From Rapana venosa (lineage: Eukaryota; Mollusca; Gastropoda; Neogastropoda; Muricidae): a stretch of 64,000 bases of DNA. The stretch spans positions 15,455,973 to 15,519,972 of the forward strand of contig CM054158.1 of the NCBI GenBank assembly GCA_028751875.1. The letters are read 5' to 3'. The position numbers and the translations under genes are program-made. The notes beneath the pieces are model-generated. The model saw only the letters and a program-made list of their open reading frames with translations. It was not told the DNA's origin and did not search any database. This document shows, one piece after another, positions 46,883 through 58,769 of the stretch; position 1 is the stretch's first letter; every line of letters begins with the position of its first letter.

Positions 46883-49800
46883 CTATTTATGTTCATTAAA
46901 CAGTTGATGAAGCTCGCAAAGTTTTTCAACATGGCTGCCACTGATGGAGGCCAAAAGAGAGAACTGTGATTTACAACTGTCCATGTCTACACCAAAGTGA
47001 GCTGAATCCACCTCCACTCTGATTGGCTGTTGTGACAGACGGGGCTCTTTGATTGGCCAGGGCAGGTTGAGGTGATGGCGGTGAAGCTGTCCACAAAAGC
47101 AGAAGAAAACAAAATTTTAGAATACAGTAGGCAGAAATGACAACCTTAACATTGTGTTCATTCACACATATTTGCATACACATAAGTATAGTATAATACA
47201 ATGCATTTCAGTCCAATGTAATGAAACACCGTACCCTACCATACTATCTTGTATTGCATCAGATTATAATCATACTATACCGTAACATACCATCATATAC
47301 CACACCATTTCTTAAACTATATCATATCATGTCTTATCATGTCATGCCATACTATACTGTACCATACCATATTCTACAGAGCCTTCCATACCATATTGTA
47401 CTGCACCTTATCATACCACACCTTACAGTACCATAGCACAGCATATCGTACCATATACAATACTGTTCAGATGGATCAGTGGTCTGGGGGTAACACATCT
47501 GTCTAAAAAGTCCTTCGGATGAGACTATAAACCGAGGCCCTGTGTGCAAACGCATGCAGAACATCTTGCGCACACTTTAAAACCCGTTCCGCTTTTCGGA
47601 AGAGTAGGCCATTGTGTGCCGGTGGGAATGGATGACAAAACTGACAAAACTGCATACACATGGGGACTGGATGAAAAAAAAGCACATGAGTGCTTATTCC
47701 ATTATCCTCGAAATAAAAGAATAAATAAATTAATAAAAAATAAAAAAGCAAGAAGCTGTGGGCTCAATTCCTTATAAACCCTGAACTTTTGCCCTGTCTA
47801 CTAGATTTTGAGTGGGTGCTTGTCTTTTTGATGAGACAATAAACCCTAGTCCCATGAGCAATACACATTTAGTACACATAATAGAACTCACTGTAGCTAC
47901 AGAGTTGATTCTGGCAAAATTCTGTAGGAACCCCCCCCCACTTCAATAGAAAAAACAAATGCATTAATACATACAGGAAAGGAAAAAAAATGCATGGCGC
48001 TGTTATTGCAGTAACATGCTCTACCTGAAATTTCATGTAAAGAAATCTGTTGTGACTGAAAGTAGTATATACCATATCATACCATACAAGAAAGAGGGTG
48101 GCAGGATGGTTAAGACGTCCATTCACCTGCCTAACAAGTACACCGTAAGGTTCTCAGTCCAATTCCAGCCTTGCCCTTACTTCCCAGTTTGACAAGAAAA
48201 TCAAACTGATTTTAAAGTCCTTCAGATGAGATTATAAACCAAGACCCTGTGTGCAAATTACACGCAGAACATCTTGCGCACACGTTAAAAACCTGTTAGT
48301 CTTTTGGAAGAGTAGGCCATTTCATGCCGCTAGGAATGGATGACAAAATTTCAAAAATGCATGAACATCAGTGCTGTGTTTAGACGCTTCCTGCAGTCAG
48401 AATATGGCTACCTATATGGTGGGGAGGAAGGGGGGAATGGTTGCATACGCTAAATCTCACTATTGGTGAACGTCAGAGCTCTGGCTGAGGAAAAAGAAAC
48501 AGAACAGAAAAAACATCCAACTGAACCCAACCGCCATGCATGTGTTCACCTTGAAGAGAGCTCCTGACGGGCAGTGCCAAACAACGCCTTCCACCTTGTT
48601 GCTGTCTGTCTCTGCCTCCTCGGATCCGAACCACTGGTGCATGGCAACGCCTTGTACAGGTGAGGGGCAAGTTACCGGCAGTGACCCGTGGACCACTAAC
48701 AGGTGTATGGGAGTCTGCTTCGTTCCTAAACCTGGAATTGTATGTTGCATTTTAGATACTGATATGGCTTTTTTCCTGTTGTCTAGGTTTGTGTGTGTTT
48801 ACTGCTGCTTATTTCTTTGGTTGATTAGAGCAGAAAAGCATCCTCAACTCATGATCTTGATTCAGTCTGGCCCTCTAAAATGTATGAAGTTAAGGACCAA
48901 AAGGAATGGATGAGAAATATTAAAAACACATGCACACAGGTGTCATATTTAGACATCATCCTTGAAGTCAGAATATGGTGATGGGTGGGGGAAATGGTTG
49001 CAAATACACAAAAATGTTATTATCCACAGTGACGAAAAACAAAGAACGAGAAGGAACCTGAAGAAAAGACAAGGGAAAATAAAATGTGCACTGTCAGTTC
49101 AGTTCTACACCTTACCCCTGTCCTACCTACTGTTCAAGCTCTTTCCTTCCTTCTCCTACCAGGAACACTCTTAATTTACTTTCTGTGAACACAGGCTTAC
49201 ACCAATGCAATGTATGCCTATCAAGAACAACCCCCTTCACCAAGAATGGATGTGGGGACATAGCACCGAATATAATAGATAAACACCAGCTTTCTCTGTC
49301 TGTGGCAGTCATGTGCCAATGTCTGAGACTCAACAAAATACAGTGGACCCCACTTATAAGGACCTCCGATATAAGAACCATCGCTTATAGGAACACCCAA
49401 AAGCATGTCCCTGCCAAAGTTGTTCTTTGTGATCACTTATTAAAACTCGCATAAAAGAACCCTCTGATATAGGAACCATCGCCTATATGGACAGCACTTG
49501 CAAGGTCCCCACACAAACTTCCCTCGGATATAAGAACCGAAAGTAGGAATTATCATTTCCAGGAAGTCAGATTATTCCGTTAAAAGAACCCTCGCTTGTA
49601 AGAACACCATTTGCTTGTTCCCGACACGACCTCCCCTCGGATATAAGAACCGAAAGTAGAAGTTATGCTCGTTTTGTTACCGGTATGAGTCACTTCCAAG
49701 AAATTTTCTTCCAGAAAGGCATGATGGCGGAGCGTAAGAGAAAAGCATTGTCTCTCAAACAAAAAGTAGAAATTATCAGGGAGGTCGAGCGGAACCCTCA

Positions 49801-49991
49801 CAAAAGCAAAAGTCTCATCGCTGATGAAATGAAAGTTCCCAGGACGACTTTGCTCAACATTGTAAGAGAAAAGCCAAATACATTGGGCAGTTTGAAAGCG
49901 GCAGGAATGATATTTCCAGAAAGCGTGCAAGAGGCTCCGGGCATGGCACTGTTGACACTGCTTTGTTGGAGTGGTTTTCTGTGAAAAGGTG

Positions 49992-50024
<33 letters not shown>

Positions 50025-50220
50025 ATTCATTCAGACAGCTACTGTTACATACGTTCTAGTGTTATTTGAATTGAATTCATGTTTTTGTTTGCAATACACC
50101 AAAAACGTAAACGAGATTGCATCGAGATATTCAACTTTTCAACCCAACCAGCAAGTTCCATTGCATTGATGCATAAACAAGCAAGAAGTTGCCGTGGACA
50201 CACACACACACGTATGCACG

Positions 50221-50251
<31 letters not shown>

Positions 50252-50254
50252 ACA

Positions 50255-50350
<96 letters not shown>

Positions 50351-53300
50351 CATTAGAGGCCGATATACAACTCTTTTTAGCTTGTCCACACTATTTTCTT
50401 CTTTCTTCGGTTATAAGAACACACACTTCCACAACTGACCTTATAACCGAGGTTATGCTTATAAGGACCCTCGCTTATAAGGACACCAGAATGCTTGCCC
50501 CTGCGGTGTTCTTATATCAGAGGTCCACTGTATCTATGCAATGTTTTTGAAAGCCCCCCACCCCCCCCCCCCCCCCCATCCTAAAAAAAAACCAACAACA
50601 ACAAACAAAACAAAAAAACAAACTTTCCTCCTCAACAAAAACAAAACATAAAAATGAAAAAAAAAGGTCAAAAGTATACACATTTTCTCCAGGAATGCAT
50701 TACCGTAAGGATTTCCATTAATGTTAGTTCCGACGAGTTCACAAGTTTTGCCACACAGCTCTGACAAGGGCCGACACCTTACGACCAGTTCTTGGCTTGC
50801 CTCTTCTGGGCACAATACTAGGCCAAGGCCAAGGTCAAGGTCCACACAGGTCAGGTGCCAACAGTACTGTCGAGACTTCTTCTCCACCGGCACCCAGCCT
50901 ACACAAATGAAAAACAACAAATGAGACAAGATACTGATTTGGTTTTTACTCCATTTCTTCTTTCAGCTCTTTGTCAGTCCTTATGCCACTGCTAATGTCT
51001 TGGAAAAACAACACTTTTTTTTCCCATTCCTTGGTTAGAGCTCCAATGTTTACCAAAGATGGACCATTTATTCCCCGCCATTTTGGTAGCCCCATTCCAA
51101 TTTTGGGATGCAGTTGGGAATCAAACCTACCACTTTTGCCAGGACAACCAGCCACCATGGCGCAGTGGTTAGCGCCTTGGGTTACGGACTGGAAGGTCGT
51201 GGGTTCGATTCCCAAAAGAGTCATAGGGATTTTTTGGACTCCAGCCGGCTCCTACCCAGAGTGAGTGTGCTGTGGGCTCAGTGGGAAGACTGGGACCACA
51301 CAGTTGAGCTTCATCCACTTAACAGATGAGAGTTTGCGAGTGTTGCTCAAATTACCTGACCAACACTGCAGGTATCTGTATCTCTCGGGCCCGGTTGACG
51401 CCAGGATATATTATGATAGTAAGCGTAGAGTACAACCCTGTCAAGAAGTCTCAAAGCATACACACTTCCAAAGCAGCATCATTACGTCATCCTCATTTTC
51501 ATTGATCATCATGCAATAAAAAAAAAAAAGCCTCTGATTCGGTGGTTCCAGTTGCTCTGCTCTCATGGTGGCCTCAGATTTGGTTTGCCCAAACACTTCT
51601 GTGCCTGTGGTGAGTTTGTGTTAAAGCCTTTGGGGTTGGAGGCTCGTGGGGGACAGTCATTGGAGGGACATTGTGGTGGTTGCCACCTCGGGTGGGCAAC
51701 TCACTCAGTCTGGCTCCGTGACTGAGCTAATACTGTCGTTAGTAGGGGGCTTAGTAGGCGGTGTCCTGCGTATGTTAGCTCAGAACAGGCACCACTGAAT
51801 ACCACCAAAGTGACCCAGCAGCAGTGCAGGGCCCCTCTTGCTGGTGGCCCTACGGCGGCCTGATAGTGCTCCCTGTGGACTTCCGATCCTGAGGATGAGA
51901 CATAACGAATCTGGGTATGGCTGTGGCGGAGAGAGTGGAATGAGCAGCGTGGGAACAGTAGGACGAGGGGCATCACAAAAGATAAGGCAGTAAAACAAAA
52001 AACAAAAACAAAAAAATTGCCAGGACAGTTGGTAGATGCCTCCCTGCTCTTTTCAATTTTCAACTGTTGTGGGTTCTTTTGATGTGCACACGTCTGTAGG
52101 CACACAGGTCCAGTGGATTCAGAGTCTCACTGGAGAAAGACTTGACATTCAATTTGATTTTCCCGTCAAACTGGAAAGAAAGGGCAAGGCTGGAATCCAA
52201 ACCAGAACCTCACAGTTTACTTGTTAGGCAGGTGAACATCTAAACCATCTTGCTGCCTTCCTATTGTGAGAGTTTTCACATGCATACTTGGTCAGTATAC
52301 ATGAAGGGAACAAAGGCACTGGGAGTTCTGTGCACTGTACACAGAAAACTCTGCTGTGATTATAATGGCTACATAGTACAAAGCTCATCCATAAAATCAT
52401 TTAAAAAAATCCCCATTCTTTTTATATAAAAAAATCAGAACACATAACTTGCAACACTTCGAATATTATTGACAGCTTATCCATTTGACTATCATGCCAG
52501 TGACATAGATGAAGTGAACATACCTAGCATACACTCTGGGACCTAGAGAGGGTTAAGCTCCACCAAGTTCAATATTTCCAAGACACAACCAGACAAATTC
52601 ATGCCCTGCCCCATAGATTCGTCATGCAGATAGGAGAGAATTTAAGTCATTGTGCCCTCCCTGCTGTTGACAATCAGTCATACTGGGTGAATCACTTGCA
52701 ATGCAGAGATATTAATCAGTCAAGAAGTATGTTTCTCCAATGAAAGCTCCTATGATTGTCTAGACCTTGGCACAAATTGATTACATGTCAAACAAACCAT
52801 TTCAAAGAAGAAAGGTGGTAGGACTGTCAAGACGTTCACCTGCCTAACCAGTAAACAGTGAGGTTTTGGGTTTGATTCCCGGCCTTGCCCTTTCTTCCCA
52901 GTTTGACTAGAAAATCAAACTGAACATCAAAGTCCTTCAGATGAGACTATAAACTGATGCTCCGAGAGCAAATGCACCTAAAACATTTTGTGCACACGTT
53001 AAAATCCTGTTCCACCTTTCGGAAGAGTACATCATTGTGTGCTGGTAGGAATGGACGACAAAATCTTTTTAAAAAATAAAAAAGCACACACACAAGCATC
53101 ATGTTTAGACACCATCCACAAAGTTGGAATGCGGCTACATTAATGGTGGGTAAACATGGTCACATATGTTAAAATCTCGGCACTGGTGAACCTCAGAGCT
53201 CTAGCTGAGGAATAATAATAACACACAAACAAAAAACATTTCAAACACACACAGTCTCTTCTTCTTCTTCTTCCTTTTTTGTCATGTTTCTCCTAGGGAA

Positions 53301-56168
53301 GGTTTGACATTGATGAGCCTTCTCCATCTCTCTCAGTTTTGAGCTTCCTCCTTATTTATGCCCCTTTCTCTAAGATCATCTGCAATACAGGCAGCCCAGG
53401 TTTTGCTAGGTCTTCCCTTTGGTCTCTTTCCATCCACTACGAAGTTCATTGCACTTTTTATGATGTGGTGGTCTGCTTTCCGTTGAACGTGCCCAAACCA
53501 GCGCAGTCTATTGGTACTAGCTACAGACTTCAGATCATCAACTTTGCAAATTCTTCATTGTTCTTCATTCATGATCCTTTCAAACACACACAGTCTGAGA
53601 ACATCGCGCCTACCTGGAGTGTGGCCCAGTTTGTCAGGCTGGGGAACACCGCCAACAACCTCAATGCCTGATGCTGGAATCCATGCAGAGGGCACCTCCT
53701 GAATACAGAATTTAAAAAGAAAAGTTTTAGATTTCTGCACCTCGCATGCATTTTTTTCTTAGTGCAGGTCAATATGATTTCAACAACCTAAGGGCTAGGT
53801 CACAGTCACATGTATGCTCATGACACACTGGTATAAAAATGTCCCGATTTATAAACTGTGGCATACTGGGGTGTGTATTTTGTGTAATGACTGATCCCAA
53901 GTAGAGGTTTATGTCTGTTTGCTTGCTTTTATTTTATTTTTTGTTCCTTGACTATAGCTCTAGAGATTCATCAAATAGTGAGGTTTTTGAGTATGCTACC
54001 ATTTTTGTAAGGTACCTGTATTCTGAATTCATGGATGCTGTCTAAACACAACACCCATGAGCATATTTGGTTTGGTTTTTTATTTAAATATACTTTTTTT
54101 TGGCCATCCATTCTTACTAGCATTAGCATGAATGGCCTGCTCTTCTGAAAGGCAGAACTGGTTTTAACATGTGCACAAGATGTTTTGCAAGCATTTGCAC
54201 GCATGACGCAAAGTGAGACTGGAAGTACAAACTAGATGAGAAGTTTGTTTATTTACTTATTTATTTACTTATTCTTTTATATCGAGGATAATGGAATAAG
54301 CACTCATGCGCTTTTTTACATCCAGTCCCCGTGTGTATGCGGTTTTGTAAATTTTGTCATCTGTTTCCACCGGCACACAATGGCCTACTCTTTTGAAAAG
54401 CGGAACAGGATTTAACATGTGCGCAAGATGTTCTGCATGCGTTCGAACACGGGGCCTAGATTTATAGTCTCATCTGAAGGACTTTGACTGTAGCGTATGA
54501 CTGTTTTCAAATACCTCACCACATAAGAAGCCACACTCTGACTTCAGAGGATTTTTTTTTCTTTCTTTAATTAAAGGAGAACACAGGTTGTTATGGTAAG
54601 AGCTGTTCATGGCTGAAGGCAATCTCAACGTAACAGTTTTACAACATAAACATATTAATGTAGGGCTCGGCAGTTAGCTGCCAGCAATAACAGACAAAGC
54701 TTTCGGTCTGGGCCAAGGAAGATGTCTGAGGGTGTGGTTTTTTCTCCTGAGCTCTAGCCAAGGAACGAAAACCAAATTGTGTAACTTGCGTAACTTTCTA
54801 GATGATCTACATCAACTTAGAAAGCTCTAGATGATCTACATCAACTTAGAAAGTTCTGGATGATCTACATCAACTTAGAAAGTTCTGGATGATATACATC
54901 AACTTAGAAAGTTCTGGATGATCTACATCAACTTAGAAAGTTCTAGATGATCTACATCAACTTAGAAAGTTCTGGATGATCTACATCAACTTAGAAAGTT
55001 CTAGATGATCTACATCAACTTAGAAAGTTCTGGATGATATACATCAACTTAGAAAGTTCTGGATGATCTACATCACCATAGAAAGTTCTAGATGATCTAC
55101 ATCAACTTAGAAAGTTCTGGATGATCTACATCAACTTAGTTCTGGATGATCTACATCAAGTTCTAGATGATCTACATCAACTTAGAAAGTTCTGGATGAT
55201 CTATATCAACATAGAAAGTTCTGGATGATCTATATCAACATAGAAAGTTCTGGATGATCTATATCAACATAGAAAGTTCTGGATGATCTCCATCAACATA
55301 GAAAGTTCTACATCTGCTCCCACCTTAAAATCCTTCTCGTGGTCCCAGCTCAGGGAAGGGGCCTCTTCAGTCTGTTCAGAATCCTTCCACGCCTTCAGTT
55401 TGGTCTGGTAGCGCTGGAATTTCTTGTCTCCTTGTTTGTTGGGCTTTCTGTCCAGCCTGGCCCACAGCCATGGCACACCTGGCAGAAACATGGAGCATCC
55501 CTGAGGTGACAGGATGTCACAAAGTTCTTCACTGGTGTCTGATATATATAGAGCATTCTTCTTCTTTATCTAACGCTCAAGCAGCAACCATTGTTGTCTG
55601 CTACATGGACAAAAATGTTTCATACTGCTGTTAAGCACCTGACCAGTCTGGCCCAGCACATCTGACCTCAGCATAAGAGAGAACTGTTGTCTTTTAAGTC
55701 TTTCTGGAAAAAAGGCGGGAGAATGGACCAAGAAGGCAGAAAATAGACAAGGAGGTGACAGGAAGAAAAGGAATAAGGCAGAAACAAAGAGAGTGAGAAA
55801 AAAGAGTAAATTTCTAGCATAAAATTTCCAGAATGTGGGGATGCTACTTAAATACTGACAGGCCCCTGAAAGTATACAATGACTTTCATAATATGATCAG
55901 GTGTAATCTGTGTACAGGCCCCCTAAAGTATACGATGACTTTCATAATATGATCAGGTGTAATCTGCGTACACAATTAAAGTGTTTTGGTGTAATACATT
56001 TGTTCAATGTTTCTACTCATCACAAGATGTTAGGTATTGAAGTCAATGTAAATTGTAAATAATAGTTAATACATATCTCTTTTTCAGTTTTTGTGAAAAA
56101 TGTCAGTATCATGATGAAAAAAGACAGACAGAAAGAAATATGAATCGGAACAGAAAGAAAGTAAAGAA

Positions 56169-56207
<39 letters not shown>

Positions 56208-56208
56208 G

Positions 56209-56290
<82 letters not shown>

Positions 56291-56890
56291 CACACTGGTC
56301 TAAAAAACACTCAATTGTAACTGCATCATGTATGAATGGGCTTTTCCCCTTTCTGTGTGTATGTGTGTGTGCGCGCGCATGCATGCTTGAGACTGCATAT
56401 ATTAAATCATAAGTGTGTGTGACTGAGTTTGTGTGCAAGCACACACACCAGCATGCAATCTTGTGCTTTGTGTTCATATTTTTAAATTTGTGCTTCTGCT
56501 GTTGACTTTGTTAGTTTGTAGTTCATATAGTTCATATAATCTCCAGTCCCTGTTCCCCCCCCTCCCCCCTTATAGTTTACAGAATTTTCTTTTCCCTGAG
56601 CACTGCCAACACCCATACGAGTATGAAGACTTCATACATCATTAATCATACATTCACTGATTCCTTTACTTTTCAGCACCTTGATATTCCTGCACCAGAC
56701 AGCATGTCCCATCCACTTTCTCTGTAGCGCTGGCAGCTTCAAGGTCATGAACATCCACGTCTGGGTTCAACTCATCCGAGGCTGTGACCTTGAAGGGTTG
56801 GTTGGCCCTCTTGTTGGATGGTGCATTGTGTACGCCAGTCACATACACACAGGGCATCTTCTGCTGTACTGCGATGCATGATGAAGCCAT
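46883..56890 (-). CDS. RLIG1: RNA ligase 1 (5'-3' RNA ligase), 6 coding exons, 343 aa
   Basis: Exons in transcript order: 56890-56680, 55478-55324, 53698-53614, 50898-50704, 48731-48550, 47086-46883 (TAG); 1032 nt with every phase agreeing. Closely follows vertebrate C12orf29/RLIG1: QKMPCVYVT, motif [10 protein letters not shown] (Lys58, expected AMP-accepting nucleophile), [41 protein letters not shown], motif [10 protein letters not shown], and [16 protein letters not shown] (motif V region). The enzyme auto-adenylylates and joins 5'-phosphate to 3'-hydroxyl RNA ends, with a role in RNA repair under oxidative stress (family knowledge). It is somewhat longer than human (325 aa), mostly in exon 2 and the C-terminus. 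Start ATG follows an acceptor CTCTTCCAG, so a non-coding exon lies upstream. Introns hold a pogo element, a composite retroposon, SINEs, a LINE piece and a minisatellite. Confidence 0.95.
47221..47460. repeat. Degenerate (TACCA/ACCAT)n tandem tract
   Basis: Imperfect short repeats with ACCATACCATA, TACCATATTG and CATACCACACC in RLIG1 intron 5. Confidence 0.8.
47500..47735 (+). mobile_element. Fam1 SINE, forward, head-truncated
   Basis: AGTCCTTCGGATGAGACTAT, a near-consensus central domain, then GCTTATTCCATTATCCTCGA and AATAAAAGAATAAATAAATT. Confidence 0.9.
48095..48495 (+). mobile_element. Fam2 SINE, forward, near full length
   Basis: Head GGTGGCAGGATGGTTAAGAC (A-box) and TCAGTCCAATTCCAGCC (decayed B-box), CAGTTTGACAAGAAAATCAA, the shared central domain, then the tail CAGTCAGAATATGGCTACCT to GTCAGAGCTCTGGCTGAGG. 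It ends about 55 bp before the 3' border of RLIG1 exon 5. A further Fam2 tail fragment is at 48890-49015. Confidence 0.87.
49724..50000 (+). pseudogene. Truncated, frameshifted pogo-type transposase N-terminus
   Basis: [20 protein letters not shown] starts a CENP-B N-terminal-like DNA-binding domain. After SLKAA the coding sense moves to another frame ([20 protein letters not shown]), so it cannot make even a full DNA-binding module. No DDE domain before the right inverted repeat. Confidence 0.8.
50197..50347. repeat. (CA)n microsatellite inside the pogo element
   Basis: About 150 bp of nearly pure CA repeats. Confidence 0.97.
51147..52016 (+). mobile_element. Composite retroposon (tRNA-headed module A + module B), complete
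   Basis: Perfect 11-bp duplication TTGCCAGGACA at 51136-51146 and 52017-52027. Head 51150-51220 (ATGGCGCAGTGGTTAGCGCC; GGGTTCGATTCCC), module A to about 51515, linker (A)12 at 51518-51530, module B 51531-51990, tail TAAAACAAAAAACAAAAAC. Same order and junctions as 3247-4142. In RLIG1 intron 3. Confidence 0.95.
52040..52262 (-). mobile_element. Fam2 SINE head fragment, reverse
   Basis: GACATTCAATTTGATTTTCC, GTCAAACTGGAAAGAAAGGG, CAAGGCTGGAATCCAAACCA, AACATCTAAACCATCTTGCT: the reversed Fam2 body and tRNA-like head. Confidence 0.75.
52807..53236 (+). mobile_element. Fam2 SINE, full length with target-site duplication
   Basis: CATTTCAAA at 52798-52806 and 53237-53245. Head GGTGGTAGGACTGTCAAGAC, B-box GGGTTTGATTCCCGGCC, CAGTTTGACTAGAAAATCAA, central domain, tail GTTGGAATGCGGCTACATTA to CCTCAGAGCTCTAGCTGAGG, then (AATA)n. 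Best Fam2 reference copy here. Confidence 0.92.
53258..53577 (-). mobile_element. 5'-truncated RTE-like LINE, 3' end only
   Basis: Flanked by a 19-bp duplication TTTCAAACACACACAGTCT (53239-53257, 53578-53596). The minus strand encodes a reverse transcriptase ORF C-terminus: [40 protein letters not shown], ending in (GAA)n. Matches 20096-20255. It lies 36 bp inside RLIG1 intron 3, next to the donor of the exon 53698-53614. Confidence 0.9.
53940..54200 (-). mobile_element. Fam2-type SINE, reverse, diverged
   Basis: TTCCTTGACTATAGCTCTAG, GTAAGGTACCTGTATTCTGA and the central GAATGGCCTGCTCTTCTGAA, TGTGCACAAGATGTTTTGC. Confidence 0.75.
54245..54492 (-). mobile_element. Fam1 SINE, reverse, head-truncated
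   Basis: ATTTATTTACTTATTCTTTT, ATCGAGGATAATGGAATAAG, a well-preserved central domain, and an end at GTCTCATCTGAAGGACTTTG. Confidence 0.9.
54795..55313. repeat. 29-bp minisatellite, about 18 copies, abutting an RLIG1 donor
   Basis: Unit TCTGGATGATCTACATCAAC + TTAGAAAGT, with CTAGATG, ATATAC and CATAGAAAG variants. The array ends about 10 bp from the exon border at 55324, i.e. immediately downstream of the donor (GTGGGA) of RLIG1 exon 2. Confidence 0.95.
55554..55812. repeat. Fam5 dispersed repeat
   Basis: Starts TTCTTCTTCTTTATCTAACG, contains TGCTGTTAAGCACCTGACCA, GTCTTTCTGGAAAAAAGGCG, ATAGACAAGGAGGTGACAGG and ends in a purine-rich run. Nearly the same as 63728-64000; no tRNA-like head seen. 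Confidence 0.85.
55850..55975. repeat. Tandem duplication, about 58 bp x2
   Basis: ACAGGCCCCTGAAAGTATAC...CATAATATGATCAGGTGTAATCTG repeated once with few changes. Confidence 0.92.
56171..56288. repeat. (AT)n microsatellite
   Basis: About 118 bp of TA repeats with one ATGTATG interruption, in RLIG1 intron 1. Confidence 0.97.
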
Positions 56891-57329
56891 GGTGTGTCCT
56901 GACTGGAAGAGAATCCAATGTACAATCAGAATAAGCATTAAATTGATGACTAGCATATGATAGTCCAAACGTTGCTTGCCTCTGTTAACTTTTGGACTCA
57001 TCAAAAGTCCTTTGATGAGCCCCATGATGGAGGTAACTTGTGTCAATTAGTGTTAAAGACCTGTGTGTTGTTTCCCCACAACAAACTTTACTACTTGGTT
57101 CCTGAAACAATATACTTTCTCCTCTCCAATCCTCTCCATAAATGTGTCAACTATCCTATGCAAGCAATACAATTTCTTTCACACTTGTATGCATGGACAC
57201 GTATGTAAATGCACACAATGCATGTGTATGTGTATGTGTGTGTGTTGTGTTGTGTGTGTGTGTGAGTGTGTGTATGTGGTGTACACATATTTAATAATAC
57301 ATTACACTCACAGAGTGACCCACCTCAAT

Positions 57330-57680
57330 GGGGGACAGGATAGCCTGGTGGTTAGAATGATGCACAGTGCGCTCGTGATCTGCTGACTTGGGTTGGAATC
57401 TCCTTCAAGAGGATTTCCAGTTCCCCCAAAATCCTTTGGATGAGACTATAAAGTATGATAAACCGAGGTACCATGTGCGAATATACACAGAACATCTTAC
57501 CCACACATTAAAGCCCATTCTGCTATTTGGAAGACTAGGCCATTGTGTGCTAGTGGGAACAGATGACAAAACTGACAAAACTACATAACACTGGGACTAG
57601 ATGTTTTTTAAAAAGCACATCAGTGCTTATTTCATTATCCTCGAAATAACAGAAGGATAAATAATAATAATAATAATACT
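57330..57680 (+). mobile_element. Full Fam1 tRNA-derived SINE, forward
   Basis: Head GGATAGCCTGGTGGTTAGAA (A-box) and TTGGGTTGGAATCTCC (decayed B-box), then ATCCTTTGGATGAGACTATA, the central domain, and the tail TTATTTCATTATCCTCGAAA with (ATAA)n/(AAT)n. Confidence 0.88.
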
Positions 57681-57694
57681 AACAGTAACACACA

Positions 57695-57980
57695 CACAGA
57701 CTCCACTCTCCCCAAAAGTCATTCAGATGAGACTTTAAACCGAGGCCCTGTGTATGAATGAACGCAGAACATCTTGCGCACAAGCTACATCCTGTTCTGC
57801 TTTTCAAAAGAGTTGGCCATTGTGTGCTGTGGGAACAGATGAAAAAATTTACAAAACAGCATACACATGGGGACTGGGTGTAAAAAAGCACATAAGTGCT
57901 TTTTCAATTATCCGCAAATAGTTTTTATAAAAGAATAAATTCAGAATATAAAAGAATAAATAAAGATAAATAATAAAATA
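57695..57980 (+). mobile_element. Fam1 SINE, forward, head-truncated
   Basis: GACTCCACTCTCCCCAAAAG, GATGAGACTTTAAACCGAGG, central domain, tail AATTATCCGCAAATAG with (ATAA)n. Confidence 0.85.
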
Positions 57981-58769
57981 AACACACACATGTGCACACA
58001 CAATTACACACAGAATGATTGTCACACATTACCACTCACAGATCTATGTAATACATTAATAATAGACAACAAAGACAAGGTTTACAGTTTGAAGACTAAT
58101 ACAGTAATAGTACTAGTAATATTGGATCACCTCAAAAAGTTCCCTGTAACTGGCAGAACATTAAAGATATATATAGCCAAGAAACATCACTGGGACATTT
58201 ACTTATAGACAGAACATGATAATCTTAGGTTACATCTCAGGCAAATCATGATGCTAGAGACTAGTAGAATCAAGTGACAGTGTGTCTAGCATGATTCATC
58301 ATTCATGCTAATTTTATGTAGACTTTGAGACATTCACTCTATATTTCTCCCAACCCCACCCTACTCCTTATAGTACTTATCATTCAATAACTGACAGATT
58401 TAAATACCTATGGCTATGCTGACATGATGGATTGGATATGGATTTATGTGAAAAGAAAAAGAAGAAGAAGAAGAAGAAGAAGAAAATGAGTATAGAATTG
58501 TGATGCATTCACAAATTCTACCCATGTTGATGTCTTCAATCACAGACTTTCAGTTTCAACAACACATCCATTGACCAGGCCTATCTTTATGAATAGAACA
58601 GAGGAGTAAAGGATCAAGCTACATCCAAATCTATAACACATAAAGTCATAATACAGTCCTGAATTTAACACTGTCAATGTTTAGTTTCGTTACTGTGTTA
58701 CTTACTGTGTTAGTCTTTGCCTGTTACTGTAATCAGATTCATAGACAGTGAAACCTGGAATTAACCTCA

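Larger units (their letters stand above)
49341..50530 (+). mobile_element. Pogo/Tigger-like DNA transposon, non-autonomous
   Basis: TA on both sides (49339-49340, 50531-50532). Terminal inverted repeats: left CAGTGGACCCCACTTATAAG, right ending in ACCTCTGATATAAGAACACC as read on the reverse strand. Sub-terminal ATAAGAACC/ATAAGGACC repeats. Within it, 49724-49990 encodes a psq/CENP-B-type helix-turn-helix ([31 protein letters not shown]). The frame shifts near 49900; [17 protein letters not shown] continues in another frame. The catalytic DDE part is missing. A (CT)n and a 150-bp (CA)n lie inside. In RLIG1 intron 4. Confidence 0.88.

Noticed and set aside
51150..51222. tRNA gene candidate with good A- and B-box
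   Set aside because: It is the head of a repeated retroposon with an element body and target-site duplications; no proper cloverleaf acceptor stem is evident.
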